Notes under the pieces: model-generated | Databases searched by the model: none | The model's input: the letters and a program-made list of their open reading frames with translations, nothing else | Told to the model about the DNA's origin: nothing | Source: an uncultured Phaeodactylibacter sp. | GTDB taxonomy: Bacteria > Bacteroidota > Bacteroidia > Chitinophagales > Saprospiraceae | Reading direction: 5' to 3' | NCBI GenBank assembly: GCA_913057245.1 | Contig: CAJXNH010000024.1 | Location: forward strand, 1-50,122 | DNA: 50,122 bases | Program-made: the position numbers and the translations under genes | Shown here: positions 42,875 to 50,122 of the stretch, piece after piece | Layout of the letters: the number at the start of each line of letters is the position of its first letter | How positions within the stretch are numbered: the first letter of the stretch is position 1

Positions 42875-44383
42875 TTACATCCAATCCTCCCGCCGGCTTT
42901 CCACCCGGTACAGCACGTAGTCCTGCAGCGCCCGCGCCAGATCAAGCGGCAGGAAAGGCACCCGCACCGAGCCTCCCGCCGTATACAACTCAACAGAGGC
43001 CAGATCCCGCCGCCGCTGAAAAAACGACTGCCGGATCCGGACAGACTGCACTTTGTAAACCGGTAGCAGGGTAATCGTCCGCCCCAGGACCCCCTCAGAG
43101 GTCTTCAGGTATTCCGGCGACAACCACAACCGGAAACGCTGCTGATACAACCAAAGGTACAAGCCCCCTAACACTGGGAAGGCAATCGCCGGCAAGACAA
43201 AGCGCGGCTCCTGCAACAAGTAGCCTAAGGCCCCAAAAACCACCGCAGGCAGCAGCATAAACCGGATATACCAGATAAAATACGCTTTGGAAATAGAATG
43301 CCCCCGGAAGTCAGCCGCTGCACTCCCCTCAAAACTCGAATGCACCACATCATCCACCTGAGCCCGTTTACACCCGGGAATGGAAATCTGCTCCGCTGCA
43401 CGCTCCGAGCCCGAAATCGCCTGATGAATCGACACCCGGAACAGCCCCAGCAACCGCCGCAGCGGATTATCTGTCCAGCGAATGAGCTGAATCTTGCGCT
43501 TCTGCATGAAAGCTTCCCGCCGGTTAAACAGGCCCGCTTTCAGCTGAAAACCCTCCCGGCTCTCAAAAAACTGTAAATCATAGTGCTGTGTGACCGTCCG
43601 GATCAGGGTCAAAAAGAAAGCCACCACAAACAGCAGGGTCGCCAATATCAAAAAGCCCCAAAACCCCGGCTGCAGCATTGGCCAGCGCTCAATCAGCGTC
43701 TTGACCAGGTCCTGCTCAAAGGCACCCGCCACTGTAAACAGAAACCCGAATACCGTACCCACAATTACCCCGGCCGTCGCAAGGTGGTTTTGGGTCACCC
43801 CAATCCGCAGCAGATCCTCAAAGGACAGGCGAAGGACTAACGACTGCGCAACAGGCGCACTTTGCTCGGGGGCTGCGGGGTCCATCGACCGCTCCTGTGC
43901 CTCTTCCTGCTTTTGCTCCAGCACATAAGCCCGCATCGCTTCAGCATCTTCCCGCTCCAGCGCATCAATCGTCACCTCATGCCCGCTGCTGCCAGCCGAG
44001 TCGACCCGCAGGCTCACCACACCCAGCAGGCGGTGCAGTACGTTCTGCTCAATGTACAGGTTCTGGATACGTTCGAAGGGGAGCTTCGTCAGGCTACGGT
44101 TGAACACCCCTTTCTGAATCACCAGCTGATCTTCCTCCAGATGAAAGAAGTACCGGAAGTAAGCTACCACCGAAACGCCCAGCGAAAACAAGCCACCGAT
44201 CACCACCGTGGCATTCATTAGCAGCTCCGTATTACTTTGCTCCTTATTACTGCGGAAAAGAAAGACCAGCAAAATCGGCCAGGCCGCCCGCAGAATCCGC
44301 ACCACAAATTTGTAAATAAAAATCGCAATCGCCGCTTGTGCCTGCCGGCGGGGCTCCAGGAAATTCAGCTCACTCTTCTTCAT
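42875..44383 (-). CDS. PH domain-containing membrane protein, YdbT-like
   Basis: 502 residues with bacterial PH (bPH_2) domains: about 75-150 (LVIQKGVFNRSLTKLPFERI, YIEQNVLHRLLGVVSLRV), about 260-350 (GLFNRREAFMQKRKIQLIRW) and about 420-495 (GVLGRTITLLPVYKVQSVRI, RRRDLASVELYTAGG). Membrane helix pairs separate them. In B. subtilis the YdbS-YdbT pair belongs to the SigW envelope-stress response and helps resist antimicrobial peptides. Here it overlaps the ydbS-like gene by 14 bases, the same order as in Bacillus. Confidence 0.88.
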   Translation of the reverse strand: MKKSELNFLEPRRQAQAAIAIFIYKFVVRILRAAWPILLVFLFRSNKEQSNTELLMNATVVIGGLFSLGVSVVAYFRYFFHLEEDQLVIQKGVFNRSLTKLPFERIQNLYIEQNVLHRLLGVVSLRVDSAGSSGHEVTIDALEREDAEAMRAYVLEQKQEEAQERSMDPAAPEQSAPVAQSLVLRLSFEDLLRIGVTQNHLATAGVIVGTVFGFLFTVAGAFEQDLVKTLIERWPMLQPGFWGFLILATLLFVVAFFLTLIRTVTQHYDLQFFESREGFQLKAGLFNRREAFMQKRKIQLIRWTDNPLRRLLGLFRVSIHQAISGSERAAEQISIPGCKRAQVDDVVHSSFEGSAAADFRGHSISKAYFIWYIRFMLLPAVVFGALGYLLQEPRFVLPAIAFPVLGGLYLWLYQQRFRLWLSPEYLKTSEGVLGRTITLLPVYKVQSVRIRQSFFQRRRDLASVELYTAGGSVRVPFLPLDLARALQDYVLYRVESRREDWM

Positions 44384-44897
44384 CCGCCGCGACTTTTTGG
44401 GACAGGAAATTGCGGATACGCTCAGCGTCTTCTCTTTTCAGGCCCGGAATGACCAGGTCACTTTGGCTCCCCCCTGCCGTGAATACCGACAGGCTCGATA
44501 ATCCAAACTGCCGCTCAATTACGCCCTGCTCCACCTCGCTGTGCTGAATCCGCGTAAAGGGCACTACCGTTACCGACCGGAACAGCAAGCCGCGGCGGTA
44601 CATCAAATCATGCTGCCGTACCGCATAACCCTTAATCCGGAAACCGAGATAGCGCAGCACCGTGGTCAGCAACAGCAAAAACCCCCACAGCCCGGCAATA
44701 CTCCACCGTACCACCGGCGGAAAACCTTCCACAAAAAAAGTATAAGCCAGGAAAACCCCCAGCACCCCCAGCCGGAACAGCCAAAGCCCGATCAGGTCCA
44801 CTCTAAGATAAGCCCGATCAAGCCCCTGCCAGTCCACCTCCGCTACCCTCGGCAGTTCCTCTATTGACAATTGTGCGTTTTGGAATAATGTGTTCAT
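44370..44897 (-). CDS. PH domain-containing membrane protein, YdbS-like
   Basis: 175 residues with two membrane helices (about 36-54 and 65-83) and one bPH_2 domain (about 95-165: YAVRQHDLMYRRGLLFRSVT, FGLSSLSVFTAGGSQSDLVI, the family signature). It is the upstream partner of the YdbT-like gene. Both lie in the inner membrane with the PH domains facing the cytoplasm. Confidence 0.9.
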   Translation of the reverse strand: MNTLFQNAQLSIEELPRVAEVDWQGLDRAYLRVDLIGLWLFRLGVLGVFLAYTFFVEGFPPVVRWSIAGLWGFLLLLTTVLRYLGFRIKGYAVRQHDLMYRRGLLFRSVTVVPFTRIQHSEVEQGVIERQFGLSSLSVFTAGGSQSDLVIPGLKREDAERIRNFLSQKVAADEEE

Positions 44898-44987
44898 GCT
44901 TCCAAAATAGGCACTATAACGCTATTTTCAAATATTAGATAGTTAGATCGTCCCCTTTGACGAACCTGCCCTCCGCGTAACGCAATA

Positions 44988-45298
44988 GTATACTGATGAC
45001 GCTGATCTGACTGATCGCACTGATCTTGCTGTACTGGGCTCGCCCCGCTGGAGGGCCTCTGTGTAATTTGTGTAAATCTGTGTAATCAGTCCAATCTGTG
45101 TTCTCTTTCTCATACGCACAGCAAGGTACACTGAGGACGCTGATCTGACTGATGACGCTGATCCTGGCAATCCTGCTGCCGCCACACATCCATGCCCCTG
45201 CTCGCAATCCGTCCAATCCGTGTTCCAATCTACCTCCGCGATCTCTGCGTGCCCCAGCGTACACCGCGTAAAAACCTCCGCGTACACCGCGTGAAAAC
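44988..45298. repeat. repeat tract in the 406-base spacer after the PH genes
   Basis: A 28-base direct repeat with two mismatches (44988-45015 and 45126-45153, core ACGCTGATCTGACTGAT), GTGTAAT/GTGTAAA words in between (45060-45095), and a 23-base-period tandem repeat (GCGTACACCGCGTRAAAAC at 45257-45275 and 45280-45298). No protein gene is supported in 44898-45303. Such tracts recur through the intergenic regions of many Bacteroidota genomes. Confidence 0.65.
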
Positions 45299-45303
45299 CG
45301 CTC

Positions 45304-46494
45304 TCAAATCATCCGCCGTGCCCCCGCAATCTCCCGCTTCACAAAAGGCTTCAACCGCTCCACCGCCTGCAGCAACAGCACCTCCTCACTTGGGAAAGGC
45401 ACCGGCTGATTGCCAATGCGCTGCCGGGACTGCTTGCTCAGCGCCCGCTTATCTCCGCGGAAGGTCGCCGCGTAATTTTCAAACACCGCCTCCGCAAACA
45501 GGGGCTCCGTATGAATCAGATTATCCGTAGACCGGTCCACAAATTCCAGCCGGCCGCTGACCCGCGCTGTCTTTTTCTGATAGTTTTCCAGGATCAGCGC
45601 CCGTACCGTTACCTCCCGGGGCTGCGTAATGTCATTGCCCAGAGAATCCTTCGCCACATTGCCATTAGCATCAAGTACATATTCCCAGCCGTCTTCCACT
45701 ACGGCTGTCTCCTCGTACTCCCGCTCGCGAACCAGACCGGGGCTGATTTCAATGCGGTTGATGCGCATCACCACCTCATAGTCGTAAGTCAGCCCTTCTA
45801 CCGGACGGGTATGATAGACCTTCCACTGACTATTCATATCCTGAACGGCTATTGCGGTAAGCTCCCGCTCAAAAGCATTGGGGATCGCTACCGGCGCCTC
45901 CTGCCGCATGCTCACCAGAATGTGGGTAGTGCCCAGGTAAAGCGCCTCCTCCTGCAGCTGCTCCACATCCCGGTAACGGCTGAAGTACTGCCGGATCCGG
46001 TCCAGCTCAGCGTACGCCCGGCGGGCCGCCAACCGGTCTTCTCCCTGACGGGCATCCCGGAGCAGCCGCTTAGCCTCCGCGTAGTGAAATTCCGCCGCCT
46101 TCTCCCGGCTCTCCATCTCCAGCTCATCCACCTTCACGAAACGGAAATTAGCCTTGATGCCTTCCTTAGATACCAGGGGCAACAGCGGCGCTACGGCCTC
46201 CTGACGCTTACGGATGCTCAGGTAGTGCTCGTGGATGCGCGCCCAGTTCTCCGGCCGGTGCTGCCGCTTCAGACGGTCCGCGGCGGACAGGTCACGCTGA
46301 TTGGCTTTCTGAAAAGCTTCCTCCAGCGCCAGCACAAACTTGGTCTTCTTGTTTTTCTTGCCGGCCAGACGGCGGGCCGCTACCTCGATGGCAGCTTCAT
46401 AATTGCCCCGCTCCACCAGTTTCTCCGGTGATACGCAGGAGCTCAGGCTTATAAAAAGGATAACAATCAGGGGAAAGGAATATCGGGTACGCAT
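45304..46494 (-). CDS. predicted lipoprotein of unknown function
   Basis: 396 residues. Signal MRTRYSFPLIVILFISLSSC with lipobox LSSC (Cys20). The first half is helical with TPR-like character (LVERGNYEAAIEVAARRLAG, about 27-46) and many basic residues (LAGKKNKKTKFVLALEEAFQ). The second half (about 195-370) is predicted beta-rich, with EEALYLGTTHILVSMRQEAP, VEGLTYDYEVVMRINRIEIS and ARVSGRLEFVDRSTDNLIH. I do not recognise a named family. The gene has its own region with no co-transcribed neighbour. Periplasmic or outer-membrane location is likely. Confidence 0.75.
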   Translation of the reverse strand: MRTRYSFPLIVILFISLSSCVSPEKLVERGNYEAAIEVAARRLAGKKNKKTKFVLALEEAFQKANQRDLSAADRLKRQHRPENWARIHEHYLSIRKRQEAVAPLLPLVSKEGIKANFRFVKVDELEMESREKAAEFHYAEAKRLLRDARQGEDRLAARRAYAELDRIRQYFSRYRDVEQLQEEALYLGTTHILVSMRQEAPVAIPNAFERELTAIAVQDMNSQWKVYHTRPVEGLTYDYEVVMRINRIEISPGLVREREYEETAVVEDGWEYVLDANGNVAKDSLGNDITQPREVTVRALILENYQKKTARVSGRLEFVDRSTDNLIHTEPLFAEAVFENYAATFRGDKRALSKQSRQRIGNQPVPFPSEEVLLLQAVERLKPFVKREIAGARRMI

Positions 46495-46623
46495 AGTGTG
46501 TGGGTTTTTCTTATTCCCAAGATATTACCCCTGCCTACCCGATGTTCCTAAATTGACGTTAAGCCGTGTACAGATTCTGTTAAAAAACCTTAAGCCGGCA
46601 ATATTGGCTCTTAAATTCTATTA
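46495..46623. other. spacer upstream of the lipoprotein gene
   Basis: No gene is supported. It holds a probable terminator for pepT (next entry). A TAATATCTTG stretch about 30 bases before the lipoprotein start is at best a weak match to the -7 element. With the 46624-46812 element it makes the 316-base gap between the two genes. Confidence 0.5.
46582..46612 (-). terminator. possible pepT terminator beyond the inverted-repeat element
   Basis: On the minus strand the stem AGCC/GGCT with bulged AT extension (46592-46612) is followed by GGTTTTTT. It is weak. Confidence 0.4.
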
Positions 46624-46812
46624 AGACTATGTTGGGATTTCACCTTTTGGGCTGCATTTGCCAAATTTTATCCTGCACTTCGTTACTCTTCAGTCACTTA
46701 GCTTGGGCTATGCTCCTTCATCGTGCCCCCGACGATGAATGTCGGGATCAAAGACTTGTTCAGAATAAAACTTGACTGCATTCGCTCCAAAAACGAATTC
46801 CCAACATAGTCT
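46624..46812. repeat. MITE-like element with 14-base perfect inverted repeats, copy 3 of the ACTATGTT repeat
   Basis: AGACTATGTTGGGA (46624-46637) is exactly inverted as TCCCAACATAGTCT (46799-46812). The 189-base element has no coding potential. Its right end contains the pepT stop codon (46811-46813). Inside, CCCGAC (46728-46733)/GTCGGG (46741-46746) and TTCATCG (46718-46724)/CGATGAA (46733-46739) form two mutually exclusive hairpins. Confidence 0.7.
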
Positions 46813-48058
46813 AAGAACGCTCTTCCCACAAGCGCACAATCTCAATAATCGTCCGCACAGCCGCTTCCATATCCTGCACCGACGACCATTCCTCTTTAGA
46901 GTGGAAAGCATACTCGCCGGCAAAAATATTCGGGCAGGGCAGCCCCATGAAGGACAAACGCGAACCATCCGTACCGCCCCGGATACTGCGCTTTTGAGGC
47001 TCCACACCCGCCCGGCGCATGGCTTCCTCGGCATAGTCCACAATCTCCGGGCGCTTTTGGATCATCTGCTTCATATTGCGGTACTGCTCCTTCACCACAA
47101 ACTCCGCTTTGGAATGCGGGTACTGCTGCATCACCTGATCCAGATAGCCTTTCAGTTCAGCCTCGTGGGCGGCCAGCTTTTCATCCTCAAAGTCCCGAAT
47201 GATAAACTGTACCTGAGCCGACTCCGCCCCGCCGCTAATACTCACCGGGTGGACAAACCCTTCCTTACCTTCGGTCGTCTCCGGTGAAAGGCGGTCTTTG
47301 GGCAGGGCGGCCACCAGATCTGCTGCAATTTTCAGGGCGCTCTCCAGCTTGCCTTTGGCAAAGCCCGGGTGGATGCTCACGCCGGTAATATTGATCGTGA
47401 CCGCATCTGCGGAAAACGTCTCATCCTCCAGGCTGCCCAGGCGCTCTCCATCTACGGTGTAGCCAAAGTCGGCATTCAGCTTTTCCATATCCACATGGTC
47501 CACACCCCGGCCGATTTCCTCATCGGGCGTAAACAGGATGCGGACAGCGCCGTGTTTCACTTCCGGATTTTGGGTAAAGAAATGCACCGCGTCCATAATT
47601 TCGGCCACCCCGGCTTTGTTGTCGGCACCCAGCAGCGTCGTTCCGCTTGCCGTGACGATATCGTGCCCCACTTTTTGCTTCAGCTCAGGATGGTCTTCCG
47701 GATTGAGCTGTACGCCAGGGTCATCGGGCAGGGTCAGCACGCCCCCGTCATAACCCTTATGCACGAGCGGCTTCACCCCCGCCCCGCTGCAATCGGGCGA
47801 AGTATCCACATGTGAGCAGAAGCAAACGGTAGGCACTTGTTTGTCCGTATTGGCAGGCAGGGTGGCATAGACATACCCGTGCTCATCGAGGTGGGCGTCC
47901 GCAATACCCATCGCTTTTAGTTCTTCCACCAGCAGGCGGCTGAGGTTCTTCTGCTTTTCGGTAGATGGAAAGGTGGTGGATGCCGGGTCAGACTGTGTAT
48001 CAATCTGTACGTACCGCAGGAAACGGTCGAGCACCGTGTGGTTAATGGTCAGGCTCAT
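46811..48058 (-). CDS. pepT: peptidase T (tripeptide aminopeptidase)
   Basis: A cytoplasmic M20B di-zinc tripeptidase that removes N-terminal residues from tripeptides; 415 residues, close to the usual 408-410. Start chosen at ATG 48058 (MSLTINHTVLDRFLRYVQID); the frame open to 48289 is repeat-rich and not protein-like. Family motifs: the metal site in CFCSHVDTSPD (His, Asp; about 85), the PepT-specific VKPLVHKGYDGGVLTLP, LLGADNKAGVAEIM (Asp), LFTPDEEIGRGVDHVDM (Glu pair), VSIHPGFAKGKL and RGGTDGSRLSFMGLPCPNIF near the C-terminus. The stop codon lies in a dispersed repeat. Confidence 0.96.
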   Translation of the reverse strand: MSLTINHTVLDRFLRYVQIDTQSDPASTTFPSTEKQKNLSRLLVEELKAMGIADAHLDEHGYVYATLPANTDKQVPTVCFCSHVDTSPDCSGAGVKPLVHKGYDGGVLTLPDDPGVQLNPEDHPELKQKVGHDIVTASGTTLLGADNKAGVAEIMDAVHFFTQNPEVKHGAVRILFTPDEEIGRGVDHVDMEKLNADFGYTVDGERLGSLEDETFSADAVTINITGVSIHPGFAKGKLESALKIAADLVAALPKDRLSPETTEGKEGFVHPVSISGGAESAQVQFIIRDFEDEKLAAHEAELKGYLDQVMQQYPHSKAEFVVKEQYRNMKQMIQKRPEIVDYAEEAMRRAGVEPQKRSIRGGTDGSRLSFMGLPCPNIFAGEYAFHSKEEWSSVQDMEAAVRTIIEIVRLWEERS

Positions 48059-48129
48059 GGTTTTTGCCTGCAATTTAGGGAATTTGGGGGTAAGTCCACG
48101 CCAAGAGCCGGGAAAAAGGGAGGGCGGGG

Positions 48130-48215
48130 GTGGGTGCACGCGAAGGGCGCAATAGGAGGGGCCACGCAAAGGGACGCAGAGAGAAGTGCACGCTAAGGGC
48201 ACCGCCCACTTTGCG
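48130..48215. repeat. ACGC-AAGGG dispersed repeat tract
   Basis: Repeated words GTGCACGCGAAGGGCGC, CCACGCAAAGGGACGCAGAG and GTGCACGCTAAGGGCACC lie within about 80 bases. These are related to common Bacteroidota intergenic repeats of the ACGCAAAGG type. Confidence 0.5.
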
Positions 48216-48294
48216 CCCCCCTCCCGCAGCCCCACCACAGCCAATGCCCCATCAGGGGCTAAATGTAGGTAACCTCCAGGACCGCCCATCGCCT

Positions 48295-48314
48295 CGTGCC
48301 GTAGGTACGAAATG
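48295..48314 (-). repeat. extra diverged copy of the TTTCGCACCTA repeat
   Basis: The reverse complement reads CATTTCGTACCTACGGCACG, a variant of the repeat at 27801-27996 in the opposite orientation. It shows that the family is dispersed. Confidence 0.6.
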
Positions 48315-48501
48315 TGAAAGCCAAGCTACACCGATCGGCAACGCTCGAAAGCAACCGCCCGCGCTACTCCTCAATCCCCTAAAGGGGAGGCACCACCCGC
48401 ATAAAACCCAATTACCCGTTTTCACCCCATTTCCCATTTTGGAAAGAAACCTTTACTAACAGCGAAGCGACCCCAGCCCCACCCACCGGCAACGCTCGCC
48501 C

Positions 48502-48560
48502 CCAAAAAACCACAACACCATAATGCCAAAAAACCACAATACCAAAAAAACATACCACCT
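48502..48560. repeat. A/C-rich 24-base-period repeat
   Basis: CCAAAAAACCACAACACC (48502-48519) and CCAAAAAACCACAATACC (48526-48543), with a third partial copy. A low-complexity repeat, the reason for the spurious Trp/Phe-rich frame on the other strand. Confidence 0.7.
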
Positions 48561-48844
48561 GACTCGCCCCAAGCCACCACCAGGGAGACCAAGCCTCGCG
48601 CAAAGTTGCCCTCCGTGCCTACCCTCTACAAAAAACAACCCAAAAGAAAAAATCCCCCAAAATTTGGCACTCTCAAAAGCCCTTCGTTTTTTTGTACCGT
48701 CTAACACAACACAGGGCAAACACAACGAACATTCCCAACACTGCTTGTCAGCATCCCCGCTGATAAAACAGTCCTGATTTTTTCCAGTTGATAAGCCCCT
48801 GCGACTTATCATCGGCGAAGCCGTAGGGAAGGCACGGTGGAGGG

Positions 48845-48930
48845 ATAGCCACAGAGACACAATGGCACTGAGAACCACTGAGAAAATCCTCCGTGTACCT
48901 CCCTGTATTCCGAGCCTCCGTGTCTAAAAA
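48845..48930. repeat. CACAGAGACACA...CTCCGTGTCT repeat directly before the epimerase gene
   Basis: CCACAGAGACACAATGGCAC begins the tract and GAGCCTCCGTGTCTAAAAAA ends it; the two ends are partly inverted. Widespread Bacteroidota intergenic repeats have this form. It ends 8 bases before the start codon. Confidence 0.55.
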
Positions 48931-48937
48931 AAGGAAA

Positions 48938-50008
48938 ATGAAAATACTGATTACTGGAACAGCAGGCTTCATAGGCTACCACCTGGCCAACCGCCTAACC
49001 CACCGCGGCGACCAAGTCACCGGCCTCGATATCATCAACGACTACTACGACCCCCAGGTCAAGTACGACCGCCTGAAGAGCGCCGGGATCGATGCCGATG
49101 CTACAGCCTACGGCAAGCCCGTAAAAAGCACCACCCACGACAATTACCAGTTCGTTAAGCTGGATTTGGTGGACCGCGAAGGGCTCGACCAACTCTTCAA
49201 AGCCGAACAGTTTGATGCAGTAGTGAACCTCGCCGCACAGGCCGGCGTGCGCTACAGCCTCATCAACCCCCAGGCGTATATCGACAGCAACATCATCGGA
49301 TTTACCAATATACTGGAGTGCTGCCGCCATCATGAGGTCGGGCACCTCGCCTACGCCTCCAGCTCCAGCGTGTACGGACTGAACAAGAAAATGCCCCTTT
49401 CTACTGCCGATAATGTGGACCACCCCATCTCCCTCTACGCTGCTTCCAAAAAGAGCAATGAGCTGATGGCCCACACCTACAGCCACCTGTTTGGCATCCC
49501 CACGACCGGGCTGCGCTTCTTCACCGTCTATGGCCCCTGGGGCCGGCCGGATATGGCGCTTTTCCTCTTCACGGAAGCCATGCTCAAAGGCGAGCCCATC
49601 AAAGTCTTCAACCACGGCAATATGGTGCGCGACTTTACTTACGTGGACGATATCGTGGAGGGCGTGGTGCGCGTCATCGACAACCCACCCAAGGGCAACC
49701 CGCAGTGGACCGGTGCCGCTCCCCTACCCGACTCCTCCGTGGCCCCCTGGAAGGTCTACAACATCGGCAACAACAACCCGGTAAAACTCCTGGACTTCAT
49801 CAAAGCCATCGAGGACAAACTGGGCATCACCGCCAAAAAGAACATGATGGACATCCAACCCGGCGACGTCCCCGCCACCTACGCCGATGTGCAGGACCTG
49901 GTGGATAACTTTGGGTATAAACCGGAGACGAGTATTCAGGAGGGCATCGATCAGTTTGTGGATTGGTACCTGGAATACTATAAAGTCCAAGCCCCAACCT
50001 CAAAGTAA
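48938..50008 (+). CDS. NAD-dependent sugar epimerase, UDP-glucuronate 4-epimerase-like
   Basis: 356 residues from ATG 48938, chosen because the Rossmann strand starts there ([20 protein letters not shown], Gly7/10/13) and a purine-rich AAAAAAAGGAAA precedes it. Extended SDR features: the catalytic SSSSVYG (about 141-146) and YAASKKSNE (Tyr about 167), [20 protein letters not shown] (about 193-212), a signature of UDP-glucuronate 4-epimerase (CapI/LspL/GAE type), and [16 protein letters not shown]. It converts UDP-glucuronate to UDP-galacturonate for surface polysaccharide; the exact substrate is inferred from sequence type. Length fits (about 335-355). Partner sugar genes are probably outside the window. 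Confidence 0.9.
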   Translation: MKILITGTAGFIGYHLANRLTHRGDQVTGLDIINDYYDPQVKYDRLKSAGIDADATAYGKPVKSTTHDNYQFVKLDLVDREGLDQLFKAEQFDAVVNLAAQAGVRYSLINPQAYIDSNIIGFTNILECCRHHEVGHLAYASSSSVYGLNKKMPLSTADNVDHPISLYAASKKSNELMAHTYSHLFGIPTTGLRFFTVYGPWGRPDMALFLFTEAMLKGEPIKVFNHGNMVRDFTYVDDIVEGVVRVIDNPPKGNPQWTGAAPLPDSSVAPWKVYNIGNNNPVKLLDFIKAIEDKLGITAKKNMMDIQPGDVPATYADVQDLVDNFGYKPETSIQEGIDQFVDWYLEYYKVQAPTSK

Positions 50009-50122
50009 AAATGAAACCCGGCTGAATGGATGTTGTTACGGACCAGGCTAGTGGTCTGTCAAGTGTTAATTTATGGGTTGAGTGGGAGCGAATTTTGAGG
50101 CTAATCAAGGCGGATGTTCCCG
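50009..50122 (+). other. right edge of the window
   Basis: About 114 bases after the epimerase stop. I see no terminator with a T run and no start of another gene. A small CTAGTGGTC-type word has no clear partner. Confidence 0.4.

Larger units (their letters stand above)
48059..48937. other. 879-base non-coding spacer
   Basis: No convincing gene. It holds several repeat tracts (listed separately) and the divergent starts of pepT and the epimerase gene. A minus-strand frame of 140 codons across 48456-48878 is rich in Trp, Phe, Gly and Cys from the A/C-rich repeats and is not supported. Confidence 0.6.

Noticed and set aside
42661..42993. Short frames containing CDLYEV words near the REP array
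   Set aside because: The CDLYEV word is the direct translation of the GACCTCTACGAGGTC palindrome, not a protein family.
48059..48289. N-terminal extension of peptidase T
   Set aside because: The extension is Pro/Gly-rich and repeat-derived; PepT proteins begin near the MSLTINHTVLDRF pattern.
48456..48878. 140-codon minus-strand reading frame
   Set aside because: Composition (Trp, Phe, Gly, Cys) comes from A/C-rich repeats on the opposite strand; no domain, no start context, no neighbours to support it.

Overview
The window looks like chromosomal DNA of a Bacteroidota bacterium, probably a marine or saline member near the Saprospiria/Lewinella group. The phylum call rests on a type IX secretion (T9SS) sorting domain, two TonB-dependent-type outer-membrane proteins with carboxypeptidase-like regulatory domains, a DUF1800/DUF1501 gene pair, a RecQ with an extra C-terminal helix-turn-helix, several TAnnTTTG promoter elements and almost no Shine-Dalgarno sequences. 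The genus-level guess is inference only. 36 protein genes are supported. I saw no rRNA, no tRNA and no CRISPR array.

Layout. 0.1-4.1 kb: recQ (minus strand) faces away from a membrane adenylate/guanylate cyclase with a TPR-like sensor half. 4.2-10 kb: a complete seven-gene Mnh/Mrp Na+/H+ antiporter operon (mnhABCDEFG) ending in a strong terminator. 10-16 kb: an M20 dipeptidase, nhaA, a bacterial eRF1-like (baeRF) protein and a TPR lipoprotein. 16.3-23.6 kb: a secretion cassette of a DUF1800 protein, a Tat-exported DUF1501 protein with a dockerin-like tail, and a 1202-residue modular T9SS cargo. 23.8-25.4 kb: a lone AAA ATPase with a PD-(D/E)XK nuclease-like end.

25.4-36.3 kb is the most unusual part. 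It is a co-directional minus-strand run, in transcription order: a DUF2064 transferase, an Oar-like TonB-dependent receptor, two tandem GATase1-like proteins, a YnjB-like lipoprotein binding protein, two permeases, an ATPase, a radical SAM protein and an NAD(P)-binding protein. From the GATase-like pair to the radical SAM gene most junctions are 4-base ATGA overlaps or short gaps, so this is probably one operon coupling uptake of an unknown compound to radical chemistry. A six-copy short repeat interrupts it between the second permease and the ATPase.

36.5-41 kb: an outer-membrane beta-barrel protein behind its likely two-component regulator. 41.1-42.7 kb: a small Y1 (HUH) transposase inside an array of palindromic REP-like repeats, with related palindromes also at 32.2-32.4 kb. 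42.9-50 kb: a YdbS/YdbT-like PH-domain pair, a lipoprotein, peptidase T and a UDP-glucuronate 4-epimerase-like enzyme, separated by repeat-rich spacers.

The intergenic spaces carry at least five short repeat families: the GACCTC/GACTTC palindromes, the TTTCGCACCTAAAGGCGCG repeat, the ACTATGTT repeat at the 3' ends of recQ, ydbT and pepT, a foldback element upstream of the M20 gene, and CTGATGACGCTGATCTGACT-type tracts.
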